Below are positions 23,571 through 35,110 of a stretch of DNA of 64,000 nt, piece after piece. How positions within the stretch are numbered: the first letter of the stretch is position 1; every line of letters begins with the position of its first letter. The translations under genes and the position numbers were made by a program. Below the pieces are notes generated by a model. That model was not told the DNA's origin. It saw only the letters and a program-made list of their open reading frames with translations, and made no database searches. Location: assembly GCA_963969595.1 (NCBI GenBank), contig OZ018410.1, forward strand, positions 44,869,413-44,933,412, given 5' to 3'. This DNA comes from Neckera pumila. Lineage: Eukaryota; Streptophyta; Bryopsida; Hypnales; Neckeraceae.

Positions 23571-24900
23571 GAAGGGTTTAGATGCTTTAGGATGGTAGGT
23601 AGTAGTTGAAGGAGCTACTCTTACAAAAGAATCATAGCCTATTGCTTCTCGTGATTTTGACCCAACTTGGAATTGGAGACATTTGTTCTCCAACGATGTA
23701 TAGGTCAAAATCAAACAACCATGCAGTCCATTGGTCTCAATTAACTTTGGTGGCAAATTGTATCTTTTCTACTGCCAACTTTCCTGCAATTTACTTTTTA
23801 GTATCTAAATCATTCATGTTCTCCTTTGTACAGCATATGGTGTTGTTGCAAGTAATGCCTGTGGACTTGTTTCTGCATGTATTTCATTGATGTCTTTTTA
23901 GAATTCAATAATTGCAAGGTTAGCAAGCCTTTCCCATGCATGAGAACGTTTAGGCCAGTCATTTGTTTCAAGTCTTTTGATCCCAAAGGGTGTGCACAAG
24001 TAAAAGTAGTTGTTGCATTCTTAAATGGATGGGTGTGCAGAGTACAAGCATCCTTGTTGATCAGTTTGGTGTTGTGATATAATTGCAAGTTTCTATGTTT
24101 TCTAAATAGAGAAGTGCTCCTACTCGGTGTTAATGATTTCATTAACAAGTAGCTTCCAATATGTATGGTTTTCTTTCCTTCTAGAGTTCCAGACAGCTTA
24201 GAGTTGCATGTACTCATTGATCAATGTTGGCTGTCGATGTGACACTTCCCAGATTCATAATGTGCTTGAACAACTGTAGGTTGGCATTCTCCTTATTTTT
24301 GAAGTATGTTGTTCGAAGGTTCTACCAACCGCATCTTCTTGTGTACATGACAAGGAGTATATGAAGCCAACTGAGGATTTGTTTTCAGTTTGAGTCAAAA
24401 AGAGCTATAGTAGCAATGCCAAGGAGTGATGGCTTGCTCAGTTCTAATGTCATGATCAGCTCAAATTCAAGGTTTAGATTTACGTTGCTGCATTGGATAT
24501 TAATTGCCTAGGACCCTCCCCCTAGAATCCTTGAAGTTTCATGCCGGGTTTAGCGGGACATTATTATTCAAAAAGAACCTTGCAAGACCCTATTTTACTT
24601 TTTAAGCTTTTGAGCTTTTATGTGCCAAGTATAATTAGAATATTATGTTTAGACTCTAATAAGTTTCTAAATTTACATCCCCAACTTCTCTCAAGTTGAT
24701 TATCTCCTTGACAACCATCACTTGTTTGAGCCAAGAATAGCTTGCTAGACAGTGATGGTTTACATATAGACTCTAGTTTCTATCTTTAGAAATTCAAATT
24801 TAGCATTTGAGTTCAAACATGAGGCTCTTGAGGTGTATTGTAGAGCAATTTGAAGAGTGTTCTAATTTCATTTGCAGTTTGTTTTGTGCCTGTTTAGATA
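23571..24900. other. No gene recognised
   Basis: The 3' two-thirds of G6PDH were looked for here and not found. Open frames on both strands around 23810-24217 show no recognisable domain. The stretch near 24590-24900 is AT-rich and leads into the aspartic protease promoter. Confidence 0.35.
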
Positions 24901-24906
24901 TTTCTA

Positions 24907-24915
24907 CTTATATAG
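24907..24915 (+). promoter_or_regulatory. TATA box of the aspartic protease gene
   Basis: CTTATATAGCTT lies about 95 bp upstream of the ATG at 25005, in line with a plant core promoter and a short leader. Confidence 0.5.
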
Positions 24916-25004
24916 CTTATTGAATCAAATATTATTGAACAACTATTATTTCCAATTCAATTGATGTTGAATATTTATTCACCTCTTGGTAGAATCAAAT
25001 AAAC

Positions 25005-26315
25005 ATGGCAATCAATAAAGCTTACTCTCTTACCTTCAAATTAAGTTGCTTGGCTTTACTAGGATACTTACAATTATTAGCAGTGTGTGGGAATGAGCTT
25101 TCTATGAAGAGTTTTGTGACATCTACCAATGAAGTGAGCAACCTTATCACAAATGATAAACCGTTGTTTTCCAAAATATGGAAATTCAAAAGGGCATATT
25201 ATATAGAAGTTTCATTGGGCACTCCAATACAAAAAGTGCATATGCAACTTGATACAGGAGGAATACTACCGTGGATTCCTTGTTCCTATCATCAGGTTTC
25301 AAGGGAAAGATGGAATAGCTTTCATCCATCAATGTCATCCTCATTTCAAACAATCTTTTGCAACTCAAATTTGTGCAAACCGTATCAATTATCGTGGATG
25401 ACATGCAACTTTGATCATCCAGTTCCATGTAACTTCTCAGAATATTATCAAGGTGGAAATGAAGTAGGATTTTTGTCGCAAGATGCATTTGCTTTTGGCA
25501 ACCATGGCTTGCAAATTCTAAATCTGACATTTGGTTGCATAAATAAAGATGTTGCAAGCTACCGGCTAGATAATGGTTGGATTGCGGGGAATATTGGTCT
25601 AAGCCCTCCATTGGGGTCTACCTTTGATCAACTGAGATCAGTCTATGGAAGCTATCCAATCATGTCGTATTGTCTTGCTTTTGCCATCTATGATGTTGAG
25701 GCTACGGGTTGGATGTCTTTTGGAGGCCAAAATACAAACAATCTTAGCTTCACTCCTTTAGTTGGACCCAATGATGCACCATTCTTCTCTGTCAATTTGA
25801 AAGGCATCACTGTGGAGAGCATTGATATTGATATATCAAACATTACGACACTTTCTTATGATCCTATTTCTCAAGTTGGAGGATTTATACTAGACACTGG
25901 GAGCATCGGCACATGGCTTCCCAAACCACTATATTCAAGGTTTATCAACACATTTATTGCTACAATGAAAGACCTCACAGGTATTACTATTGATTTTTCC
26001 CATACCAATGACTATGATGTGTGTTATAGATTTGGTAATGATATCCAGCTTTTGGACATCAAAGTACCAAACGTCACTTTTCATTTTGAGAATGATGTGC
26101 ATTTGCATTTGGGATTTGAGAACCTTTTTCTCAACGGCTTTGTTGGAGGCATGCCTACAAAAGATGAACAACAATTTTGGTGTCTGGCTTTTTATGAAAC
26201 CAAAGAAGGTGCTGAAGACCTTATATTAGGTAATAATTTACAACAAAATTTTCATGTGGAGATAGATTATCAACAACGAAAAGTAGGATTTGGTCGTCTA
26301 ACTTGTAAAAGTTGA
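25005..26315 (+). CDS. Nepenthesin-like aspartic protease (A1 family), intronless
   Basis: A single 436-codon frame from ATG to TGA. Residues 1-29 form a signal peptide (hydrophobic LSCLALLGYLQLLAVCG). The YYIEVSLGTPIQ strand (65-76) is typical of the mature start, leaving a short propeptide of about 35 residues. The catalytic aspartates are in LDTGG (D83) and LDTGS (D297). A cysteine-rich insert lies at about 93-142 (C93, C119, C124, C134, C142), as in nepenthesin-type enzymes. The flap region reads EYYQGGNEVGFLSQDAFAF, in place of the usual Y.YGDGS. The C-terminus ILGNNLQQNFHVEIDYQQRK (about 408-427) is the family hallmark. It is expected to be secreted and to cut proteins at acidic pH; some relatives are inactive or act as inhibitors. 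The first motif has G instead of S after DTG, which may alter activity. A TATA box and an AATAAA frame the gene. Confidence 0.9.
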   Translation: MAINKAYSLTFKLSCLALLGYLQLLAVCGNELSMKSFVTSTNEVSNLITNDKPLFSKIWKFKRAYYIEVSLGTPIQKVHMQLDTGGILPWIPCSYHQVSRERWNSFHPSMSSSFQTIFCNSNLCKPYQLSWMTCNFDHPVPCNFSEYYQGGNEVGFLSQDAFAFGNHGLQILNLTFGCINKDVASYRLDNGWIAGNIGLSPPLGSTFDQLRSVYGSYPIMSYCLAFAIYDVEATGWMSFGGQNTNNLSFTPLVGPNDAPFFSVNLKGITVESIDIDISNITTLSYDPISQVGGFILDTGSIGTWLPKPLYSRFINTFIATMKDLTGITIDFSHTNDYDVCYRFGNDIQLLDIKVPNVTFHFENDVHLHLGFENLFLNGFVGGMPTKDEQQFWCLAFYETKEGAEDLILGNNLQQNFHVEIDYQQRKVGFGRLTCKS

Positions 26316-26383
26316 AGATATGACTTTGATTTCTATTGCAAATCTTATTTATTGATAGAAATAGATTCTTAACTTTTTGAACC

Positions 26384-26389
26384 AATAAA
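26384..26389 (+). terminator. Polyadenylation signal of the aspartic protease gene
   Basis: AATAAA occurs about 70 bp after the stop codon, a plausible near-upstream poly(A) signal. Confidence 0.4.
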
Positions 26390-26406
26390 TGTTCCAAAAA
26401 AGAATG

Positions 26407-26425
26407 TATATATATATATATATAT
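26407..26425. repeat. (TA)n microsatellite
   Basis: An alternating TA run of about 19 bp, followed by a G. Confidence 0.8.
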
Positions 26426-26429
26426 GTTT

Positions 26430-27317
26430 TGTTGGATGCCTGGTGAAGTTATAGTAAAAATAAACAAAAAATGAATATACTCTTGCTGCCTTGCAATATT
26501 GCTCTATTACGGCTATAGCCCACTGTAAATTAGTCTCCATCTCATCAGCTTATCATCTCGAGACCATGGTCAAATTGAACAGGTAAATGGGTGAATGCAC
26601 GAAACACTTATACTATTTTGCATCACACATTGCATACTGACATGGTAATTTAGGCATAACTTTTGTGTATTGGGTCCAAATGGCTTAAGACTTATAGGAA
26701 AGGTGCTCATGACCATTATACACTTTGTCAAATTTTTTTGCAACTTTTGGAAATGCTTTACTATATAAAAACAGCCCCCGATTTAATATCACAGATTCCA
26801 AATTGGAGGTTTTTAGTACTTTTTAGTACCCAAATATTTGAACTTGGAGCTGAGATTTGGAAGAAATGGTCTTCTAATACATTTGTAGCTATACAAGGAA
26901 GGAATTCTAAAAATAGCTAATTTTTGTATTGTATGGAAGTCCACAAAAAGAGGTTCTTTCTTCTTACATTTTAGAATACCTAAAATATTATTTTGGTGGT
27001 TCTTTTGGTGAATGACCATCTCCATAGAATGATTACAAATGGTCCATTTTTATTTAATTAATTTAATTAATTTTCCTATTTTCAACTAATTAAAGCATCA
27101 AAATGTTTATTTCTTGAGATTTGGCACTTTTCTAGTTCACCCACTTTGAAAATTTTTCTATGCTTTTCCTTCCTTGAATTTCTTCATCTTAAAGGTATAC
27201 ACATTGGCCATGTTTTTTTTAAAATTAAAAGTTATTTTTCTAGTTTTAAAGTATTCCAGAAAAAAAAGCATGAGTACAGTAAAAATGCAACAAATAGTAC
27301 AGGTGTTTCTTGCATTC
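26430..27317. other. No gene recognised
   Basis: AT-rich sequence between the protease and the retroelement relic. No TE termini or conserved frames were seen. Confidence 0.3.
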
Positions 27318-27544
27318 ATCCAAATCAAATCTTGGAACAATATCTATGTTCCACTATTAATTACCATCAAGATAATTGGAAAGATCTTCTTTGGTAGAGT
27401 TTGCTTATAATAATAGCTTGCATTCTTCAACAAAACAAATTCCTTTTTTAAAAATTATGGTCAACATCCTAAAGGAGACCCATTTCAAGTGAAGATGGTT
27501 GGAAGTCTAGCAGTTGAAGACCTTATAGTAACAATTCCGTGATG

Positions 27545-27963
27545 TTTGACTGTATGGATTGAAAGATATGAGCATTCAAAGTGAAAGAAAAAGTTTTTTC
27601 ATGAAGATGCTTTGATTGCCCGCAAAACAAGAAACTCTATAACTTTCACAGCACTAATCCAAATGGAATGAATCAAAGCTTTTGATTTAGACAAAAATAT
27701 AACCTATTGGAAAAAAACAATGAAAAAAATTATTTCAATTTTTTATGGATTTTTTTGCTGCCCAGTCTCCCACGTTTTGAGGTTATTGTAGAAAGGTTTT
27801 GCCTTTGGGCACCGATTGAAATAAAAATTACATTTTTAGAAAGCTAATAAGTTTTTCTATCTTATAGAAAAGTTTAAAAAAGTTTCACTAAAAATGGAGC
27901 TCATAGGAACCTACTCAAAATCCATTTTGTCCTCCGTAGGGACAATGGGACTTTAGGAATTAA
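27545..27963. mobile_element. TTAA element, subfamily A, 5'-truncated copy inside the chromovirus
   Basis: The right end reads GGGACTTTAGGAATTAA. The inner part (GATGCTTTGATTGCCCGCAA, then AGACAAAAATATAA) matches 13681-14605 closely. The left terminus is missing, and the copy starts in sequence matching the middle of the full element. It interrupts the integrase-chromodomain frame. Confidence 0.65.
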
Positions 27964-28242
27964 ACAAATCAATTATGCATTTTTATTTCCGCTTAAAACT
28001 TCTAAGTGCTATGAAAATTCACCATGTTTTCTAATTTACTCTATTGGAGCCACATTGCAAAAACACAATTCTAAGGAAGGTTTTACCACCTCCTCCACGA
28101 ATTGAAGTTAACAACTGGAAATATGAAGTAGCAAAGGTATTAGACCCTCAAATAAAACGACACCATTTAGAATACTTTGTTCATTGGAAAGGTTATGTTA
28201 TAAGTGAATGTTTATGAGAGCTTGCAGCAAATCTTCAAAATG

Positions 28243-28546
28243 CATTAGAGGGGTTTTGGAGCCTTGGAAGACTGTTTCAGGCCCGTTCCCTAGTCTGCCC
28301 AGATTTAGTGAATGATGGCACGGGCGTGTCAGATTGTTTTTTTTTCTCAAAAAAATAAAATAAAATAAAATATTACTAAAATATCATTTTGAGCAAAAAG
28401 AATTTTTTTTTTTTTTTTTTTTTCAAAAATGACCTGGTAGTTGCTTGGCCACGTCAGTATGGCCATTAGTAGCATCCTAGCATTTCTGCAGAATTTCCAC
28501 AGTCCGGGAACTTGCAGTCTCTTAGAGGCCCAAAACTCCTCTAATG
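28243..28546. mobile_element. Foldback MITE, CATTAGAGGAG family, copy 3 (304 bp)
   Basis: The termini are CATTAGAGGGGTTTTGGAGC and CCCAAAACTCCTCTAATG. It interrupts the chromovirus frame: the flanks AATCTTCAAAATGC and GCTCCTAAAAAG rejoin to NLQNAPKK if TGC or GC is the duplicated target. The core GACCTGGTAGTTGCTTGG followed by CCACGTC is present. Confidence 0.8.
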
Positions 28547-28628
28547 CTCCTAAAAAGATTTCTAATATTAAAAAAACATCCTCAAAAAACAAAAATCGCT
28601 CCTCCGGAACTCGTTGCTAGATGGGAGG

Positions 28629-29180
28629 TGATGTCATGGATATCTTTAGGTTAATATTAGATTAGTTTGCGGTTAGGTTTAAGGAATAGTTTTGGGTGTT
28701 ACAATGAATAATTAATCTTGTAACAAGCACCTGAATGTTGTCGGCTAGAACATGTCAAATTGTCTTTGACAACCCCATTCTGACACATGCAAGCACTCTC
28801 AATTGCAGGCTCAAGCACAAAGGATTCACATGCGGCATTGGCACTTTATAACCCTAGCCTCTAGCCCTAAGCTCTCTCGACAGATCAATGGCTACAATGA
28901 CTTTGGATTGGTTTTCATTTTATTTTAGATTGTGATTGATGACAAAAGCGGGCCTTTTTCTAATCTGATCCGATAGCAGGTGGATTTTCAAAGGGAGGGG
29001 AAGGCAAGGCAGGGCTACCTACCAATTTTGAAAGATAGTAGTGTGCGCTAATTCTTTTCTTTGTTTGAATGATTGCATGTTATCACTTGTTATATAGTCC
29101 TATATAGCTATACAATAGTAATTCATTGGGAAATCATTTTGTATTGAAGTTGTAATTGCTCAATGAAATTCCATTGCATT
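28629..29180 (+). mobile_element. Probable 3' LTR of the chromovirus relic
   Basis: It starts TGATGTCATGG directly after a purine-rich tract and the polyprotein stop, which is where a 3' LTR should begin. A TATA-like ATATAGTCCTATATAGC lies at about 29091. The right border is a guess, since no second LTR copy exists in the window to align with. Confidence 0.45.
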
Positions 29181-29725
29181 TCTATAAAAATTAAAAAAAA
29201 CATGATTGTTCTTTCTTTGCAATCTAATTGGATTTGAAGTTGAATTCTATTTTCATGTAGACCTCATTGACTTCACTAAGCCCACTAGTCTACCACATAC
29301 GTTTGATTTTGCTGTTGTGACTAGTTACTAAAAATTACTAGTCGTAGATTGTTCAAATTTTCATAATTTATTGTTGGCTTGTGAAAAAAAGTTCTAGTGG
29401 ACTAAGAAATGCAACATTTGGATACCGCATACAATTTTTATGAAGTGTCAATTTCTTTTCCATATATGTTCTAATATAGTGTTTATTGATTAACATATCT
29501 TTATTGATTTCTAAGATGTACATAGAATGATGATGGCAACTTCAGGCAAGAACATGTAAACTTTAGGTGCCTTTTTTATTTCTTGATAATAGTAATGGGT
29601 TTCTCTCTTTGTAGTTTTCATGTTTTGGGTGCATATTTTATATTTCTCAAAATTCAGCAATAGTAGACCCTCATATTATTCCAAGAGGCAAGCCAGTAGA
29701 AGTCACCAACAAATTATCCAAATGT

Positions 29726-30607
29726 TTAACCCCCAAATTTTGGTATCAATAATACATTGAAGTTAAATAAAACGTACTACCTCTATCCCACTAAAAAGCT
29801 CTTGATTTTACCTCCTGTTTTTTTTAGTAGTTTTGAGTACGCATATTGGAAGCCTGCTTGAGTCCAATTTTTATTTTGGTTGCATTGAATAGATACAATG
29901 TTCTTCATGGATTGTGGCGATATAAAATTTAGATCATCTTGAATTATACATTTTACAATGTGGTCAATAAAATTAGTATAAGAAAAAATTGAGATAAAAT
30001 AAGGAGCTTTTTAATGGAACAAAGGTAGTAACAAAGTTGTTGTTTTTAATAGTTTATATATTTTTTTAAATTCTTTTTGAAGTCTAGTTTTAGCAGCAAA
30101 TATCCAATTTTGAAAATGAATGATTAGGCTTTTTCTATTTAAGATTTTGTGCAAGGGTGTCCATTGTAATCCTGACTTTCCATAGTGCTGAGGGCTTTGG
30201 AAATGAGCCTCACTAGATTTTAGAGGAAAAATCACATTAGAGATTCATTTAAAAAAACTATAGAGTAGACTTTGAAAAGCAAAAAAATTTATTTGGGTTA
30301 TGCATATTAGGCTGTTTAACCTCACATTTTTTTGATAACCAATTTTTAGATTTGACTTGCAGAAAGAGATTTGAAAGACTTCAAATTATTATCATAGTTT
30401 TAACACCCTCATGATCAAACATTATAATCTTTTAATCCATAAGTGATATTATTGTGTTTTCTTTTCTTACTTGATAACATGTCTAGTTTGAATTTGTATG
30501 GATACAATTCAAAAAAATTGATACAACTTGTCAAAATGTTGTCTTTTTGTTCAATTTAGACCAAATTCCTAGAAGCTCAAAAAAGGCCCTGGGCATTTAG
30601 GGGTTAA
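29726..30607. mobile_element. TTAA element, subfamily B, copy 1 (882 bp)
   Basis: It is bounded by TTAACCCCCAAATTTTGG on the left and CCCTGGGCATTTAGGGGTTAA on the right. The inner sequence (CATTGAAGTTAAATAAAACG, then TTTTGTGCAAGGGT) is shared with 42565-43217 and, inverted, with 45763-46343. It is non-coding; the small frames inside are chance. Confidence 0.7.
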
Positions 30608-31069
30608 GAAGCATTATCATCTAAGTGACCACAATAAGTGACCTATGTATTGGCATTGAACATGTTATTTGCAAATTTAACTCTACAATATCAACAAACA
30701 GTAAAATACCATAGCCATATAAACAAAATCATGTATGTTGTTGAATTTTCACTTCATGAAGAAGTCTATTTCTATGATTACATTCATGTGAAAAAATCCT
30801 TTATTCATTGAAATTTTCTAAATTCTCATGGAGAGAAATGACATGTGACTACATGAAATCTACATATGAAGAGGTCTAGAACACAAATGAAGAATACAAA
30901 TGAAAAAGGATTTAGGATAAAACTTAGGTCTATTCAGAATCACTGTCCTGTTCGAGTGTGTCATTGAAGGTTACTTGGCCAAACGAAGTTGTCAACAATT
31001 TTGGGCCAAATGACTCCAAATTTGATTCATTACAATTGAGATTTGTATACCTTCGTGACATTTAGACTA

Positions 31070-31093
31070 ACACCCGGGGCATTTAGGGGTTAA
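31070..31093. mobile_element. Isolated right terminus of a TTAA subfamily B element
   Basis: CCCGGGGCATTTAGGGGTTAA matches the subfamily B right end. No matching left end was found between 30608 and here, so the copy is truncated or its left end has decayed. Confidence 0.5.
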
Positions 31094-31422
31094 GGGTTAA
31101 TTCCAAAGGCATCCAAGAAAGAAGCAATTTATCAAGAACAGACATTTCAGGAGATTCGAGAGTCAATATGAAAGTCCCAAGGCAATATATCTGATCTCTT
31201 GAGAAACTATTTTCAACCGACAGCCTGACCACAAACAATCGGTATGGCATTCAGCAATTTCAGATATATAACAATCTTCCTAAAGACCACAAGCCACTTA
31301 AGAAATAAAGGTCACAAAGAGTTTGCTTTCCCACGGTTGGATCACTACAGAAAATGAATGGAATGGTTACAGAATACAGAATGCATACGGCGCAAGACTC
31401 AGCTCAAAGGAAGTCTCAGCTT

Positions 31423-33927
31423 CTAAAGGTAGTAATCTCCTTGCTTGGACGATGCTTTCAAATCCTTCAACTTCCTGAGAATCTGGGCATAATATTCCTG
31501 CAGATAAAGTTCCAACGTGGTGGTCTCCTTGGGATCCGCTCCTAACATTGCATAAGTTTCGGTCATTGGTGCTGAAAACACGGTGTTGCTCGTGAGTACC
31601 TGCAGGATGCCCATCATTAGAATCACACCGCTGTTCATAGAGGTAGCTCAAGAGCATCCTCATGAATATTCATGTACCTGGATCTTGAGGTTGTCCACAA
31701 CTTGGTATTGGACTAGACTCAGTCACGTATCAACATAGACTCACCTCCGAGAAAGCCAACCGGTCGGCTACGTCAGTAGTCCACTGGAAAAGTCGAGTTA
31801 GCAATCGTGTCGTTTTAAGCACACCCACAGGAACAGTCGTCACCTTGGCATCCTGCCCAGCTAACCGCTCGCACAAACTGATAACCTGGATACGCAATTG
31901 ATATATTAAAGAGCTGCAAACTTGGATGAACCAGCATGACCTCACCGCTAATGACGTATGCAAATATTTCTCTTCAGAGCTCAAATCGAAGGCAGGTGCT
32001 TCTAGTTCGTGCACTTCCAAGCAGGAATGGAAGACAGGAAAACAACGATACCAGAACTTGGGGGAGGTTTCGAACAGTACCTCTTGGGTGGTCCAAGCAC
32101 GAGGACCAGCCAAAGTCATGGTCTGCTTCTCAGCTTTTTCATTTCGAAGAGCTGCCATCATTAGCCGTGCGACGTCCTGCCAAACAAGTTTTAAGGTTTT
32201 CGGCTCTTGGAGAAAAGATCTTACTTTACCTGATCATTTCACTAAGCACATGTTATCTGATGCTTCATTCCACCCCGTGGCGCCAGACGGAACAACCATA
32301 TCTATTAACATAAAAGAAATACAAATCCAGTTTAAACAAGACATGTGCTTACTGAAACAAGAAAACAAGTACCTGGGTATCCATGTAAGCGATCCTGGTG
32401 GGCGCATCCGTTCCCCACACAGACTTGTCTTCTAGAACTGGGACAGCATATTGTCCAATCAAACCCTGCACAGATTCCGAAATCGTGACAGTGAGAAACA
32501 CGACTCAGTCAATGGCATAGTCGAAAAGAAAATAACCAGAAACAAACTCAGAAACAAACTCAGAAACAAACTCAGAAAGAGGTTAAACCGTATGAAGTCG
32601 AACCTGCATAAATCCGCAAAGCCGAATGATGGTGTAATTGAGGCCCGAGTCCGCAATGTACTTCTCCGTGCACCTCTTGATTTCCATCAGTGGAACCTCC
32701 GGGTGCTTTTCACAATTGTGAATGGAAAAGAAAACAAAGCGCTGGATGCCCATGGCCTGCGCGCATTGAATCAAAGCTACCTTCCCATCCCAGTCAACCT
32801 GCAATTTCATTTCCCATCAACAGATAAGGCACCAACCAGCTAATCTCCGAAGCTCCCCAATGTCAAAGACGTGATAATATTAGGTCACACATAGAAACCT
32901 ACGTACCAGTACTGCCAACGTTTGATGAACCAAATAACCCTAACATTATTCTCCATACCCAAAACATGAACATTATATTTAAAGAATTCAAAATGCAAAG
33001 AGTTCAAAAAGTAGTCAGAGGCCATGAGCACTCACTGTTCGGATGGGTTCTTCAGGCCGTCCCGTGGCACAATCGATCACCGTATGAATCCCAACAAGCG
33101 CCGCTGGCAACGTCTCTGGCTTGTTCAAGTCACCCTGAAACCAACAGACGACGTTGAGTTAGTGATGGTCCGATCCCAAACAAGGGCACCATTCTCGCAA
33201 TCAGGGACATCGAGTGGCAACTGAGCACTGTCACCTGTTAGGGCTTCCCAAGTCCTTTGCAACGAGGACCATGTGCATAACAATCGTAAACTTGAAGGCA
33301 AAGGCCCATTTGCTTTCCAGGAATTAGGGCTCCTTTCCTGTAAAAATCTTGAATGCAAGTCTTGCCAATATACTGTGGGCCACTGTAACACGAAAATATT
33401 CTTGGAAGGCCCCCCTTGCCTTCCCACTCAATAATGTTATGTGCAATGGAACCACGAGACGAGCGGAACAAGTTACCCGATCTTACATTGACGACAGTGG
33501 CGCCCCAGTCACGAAGAAAATCAGCTGGCGTGGGCCGGGGGCGGACGAGGCACCTCACGTCGTAGCCTTCATCGAGAGCCCGCCTCACCACCTGTCTGCC
33601 CAGCGACCCCGTGGCGCCCACCACCAAGACGCTCGTGCTCCGCACGGGCGTGCCCGACGACATGGCTGCTGCTTGCGCGGCCGCATTGGCAGCCATGGCG
33701 ACGACCGGTTTGCGAGCCCCAGAGCTGCTACTGCTTGCAAAAGCGGAACGCATCAAAGCCTCCCGCTCACCCAGCGAAGAGGAGAGCGGTAAATCCTTGG
33801 CATTCTTGAGGCCCAAGAACGACGCAGGCTTTCGGGAGGTGCTCTCCACGTCGCGGCAGGAGCATGGTTGCGCAAGAGCGACAGCTTGCCCGAGGAGCGC
33901 ACTCGCCTGCGCCACCATCGTCACCAT
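31423..33927 (-). CDS. HCF244: HCF244 / Ycf39-type NmrA-like protein, chloroplast, complete gene
   Basis: Seven exons join in phase with GT-AG borders: 33487-33927, 33036-33134, 32604-32798, 32373-32465, 32081-32176, 31745-31885 and 31423-31599, encoding about 413 residues (close to 395 in Arabidopsis). Residues 1 to about 90 form a Ser/Ala-rich transit peptide. [20 protein letters not shown] (about 100-119) is the Rossmann dinucleotide-binding motif. Downstream blocks match HCF244 closely: [69 protein letters not shown] and [22 protein letters not shown]244 is an atypical short-chain dehydrogenase on the stromal side of thylakoids. With partners it is needed for psbA translation and D1 insertion during photosystem II assembly (family knowledge). 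Of the two nearby ATGs at 33927 and 33918, the first is used. No stops or frame breaks are seen, so the gene looks functional. Confidence 0.96.
32538..32578. repeat. 11-bp tandem repeat in an HCF244 intron
   Basis: The unit AAACAAACTCAG-like (AGAAACAAACTC) is repeated three to four times within the intron between exons 3 and 4. It is a short intronic repeat that does not affect the coding exons. Confidence 0.7.
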
Positions 33928-34720
33928 TCTTGCCTATCCCTCGTCTGCAGAAGCTCCACACGCACAACTATCAATGTCATTGGAAATCCACACCAATTCG
34001 ACCCCAAAAACGTGATAACGATGGGGTAGACGCAATGGCGTCCAATTCAGAAGTGGGCAGCGACCCAATTGGCAGGAGGGAATGCCGAAACCCTTGGAAT
34101 CCAACGAACAGAATTCCCAGCGAGATACGGAGACCACGAAATTGGCAATGGAAGCGTACCTGCGAGAAGGAGGAGCGAGACGGGGGGGATGCAAACAACT
34201 GATGAGTGGTATAACTTCGTGATGATACGGGAGAGAGCACAGTGTGTCGGAGAAGAATTTGAGGCTGCAGAAGATGCAACGAGGACGGATTGCAGCCCTG
34301 GAAGCTTATTTGTCGCAGTCGCACGCTGGCCCAGTGCTTGTCGTTTGTGATCCATGGTGCTTGGCTGAGTTCCTTGCCACTCACCCAGCTCCGTCCAAGT
34401 GCTGCGGGCTGCCTCCGTCACGGGGATGGACTTGCCTGCTTTTCCAGGCAAGGGGATAAGGTCTCGCCCAGGCGGGCTGGATGGACCCATCACCGCGCCT
34501 CTGACATCACGAGACACTTTCCCGAATTACCAAAACAATTTGATGAGGTTATTAGCGAACTCTTGAGCCGAAATAAGGTAACAGGCTCTGAAATCGCACA
34601 GGCTACTCAAATGGGGCCAGGGAGAACTGACCCCTGTATTGCCCCAAGTTTTACCCTTGCAGAAAACACTGAAAATTCTTTATTTGACACATTTTATGAA
34701 ATTTGCAAAAGGCCCCAAAT
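33928..34720 (-). promoter_or_regulatory. Upstream region of HCF244, relatively GC-rich
   Basis: The base composition is higher in G+C than its surroundings and the stretch sits directly 5' of the HCF244 start, so it probably holds the promoter and leader. Several overlapping open frames on both strands are typical of GC-rich DNA. None shows a recognised domain or splice continuity. Confidence 0.35.
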
Positions 34721-34894
34721 TAGGTAGGAGAAGTGAAGAAATACAAAATTTAAGCGGCACAAAATAGGGGACAGTTTTTACATTTACCCTTCCGATGGGG
34801 CAATAGAGGGGTCAGTCCTCCCTGGCCCTCAAATGTACACTGCTTGTACATAGTGCTTTTTCATAGCCTTTAGCAATGTACAAACAATGTACAC

Positions 34895-35110
34895 TTTAGG
34901 GGATGGGCGATTTTAGGGCCCTATGTCACTTCAACTTCAAATTTTCATAACTAATTTTAGGAAGCTCCAAAAAATATGAAACGACTTGGATTAGATGCCA
35001 ATTCCTCTTGTTTTTCAAGGAAAATTTACTGAAAATTATTTCAAGAAGCTTCACCTCTCCAAAATCCACTTTCAGCTCTTAAATGGGCAATTTGGGGACC
35101 TGTTACCTTA
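34895..35110. repeat. Interspersed repeat R5, copy 2
   Basis: Collinear with 17225-17450: CATAACTAATTTTAGGAAGC, TCCAAAAAATATGAAACGAC, ACCTCTCCAAAA, GCTCTTAAATGGGC. Confidence 0.6.

Larger units (their letters stand above)
27318..28628 (+). pseudogene. Ty3/gypsy chromovirus 3' polyprotein relic (integrase end and chromodomain)
   Basis: From about 27318 the reading is PNQILEQYLCSTINYHQDNW, then after a frame change VEFAYNNSLHSSTKQIPFFK and NYGQHPKGDPFQ, the end of a gypsy integrase domain. After an inserted element (27545-27963) come PPPRIEVNNWKYEVAKVLD and LEYFVHWKGYVISECL, a chromodomain with ELAANLQNA after a stop where the family has W (TWEPAENL). A second inserted element occupies 28243-28546. 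The polyprotein tail KKISNIKKTSSKNKNRSS ends at TAG 28618-28620. The purine run ATGGGAGG at 28621-28628 fits a polypurine tract just before the LTR. This is a dead copy with no gag, protease or reverse transcriptase in the window. Confidence 0.8.

Noticed and set aside
23810..24217. A 135-codon minus-strand frame downstream of the G6PDH relic.
   Set aside because: It has no recognisable domain or ATG context and no splice signals that extend it. It was also checked for the missing G6PDH 3' exons in the plus direction, without success.
33349..34015. Two long plus-strand frames opposite HCF244 exon 1.
   Set aside because: They are antisense reflections of the GC-rich transit-peptide exon, whose minus-strand reading is a clear HCF244 match.
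34530..34620. A plus-strand frame containing FDEVISELLSRNKVTGSEI, faintly like the C-terminus of FtsH-type proteases.
   Set aside because: The match is only about 20 residues, with no neighbouring protease domain or splice partner. It sits in a GC-rich promoter region with many chance frames.
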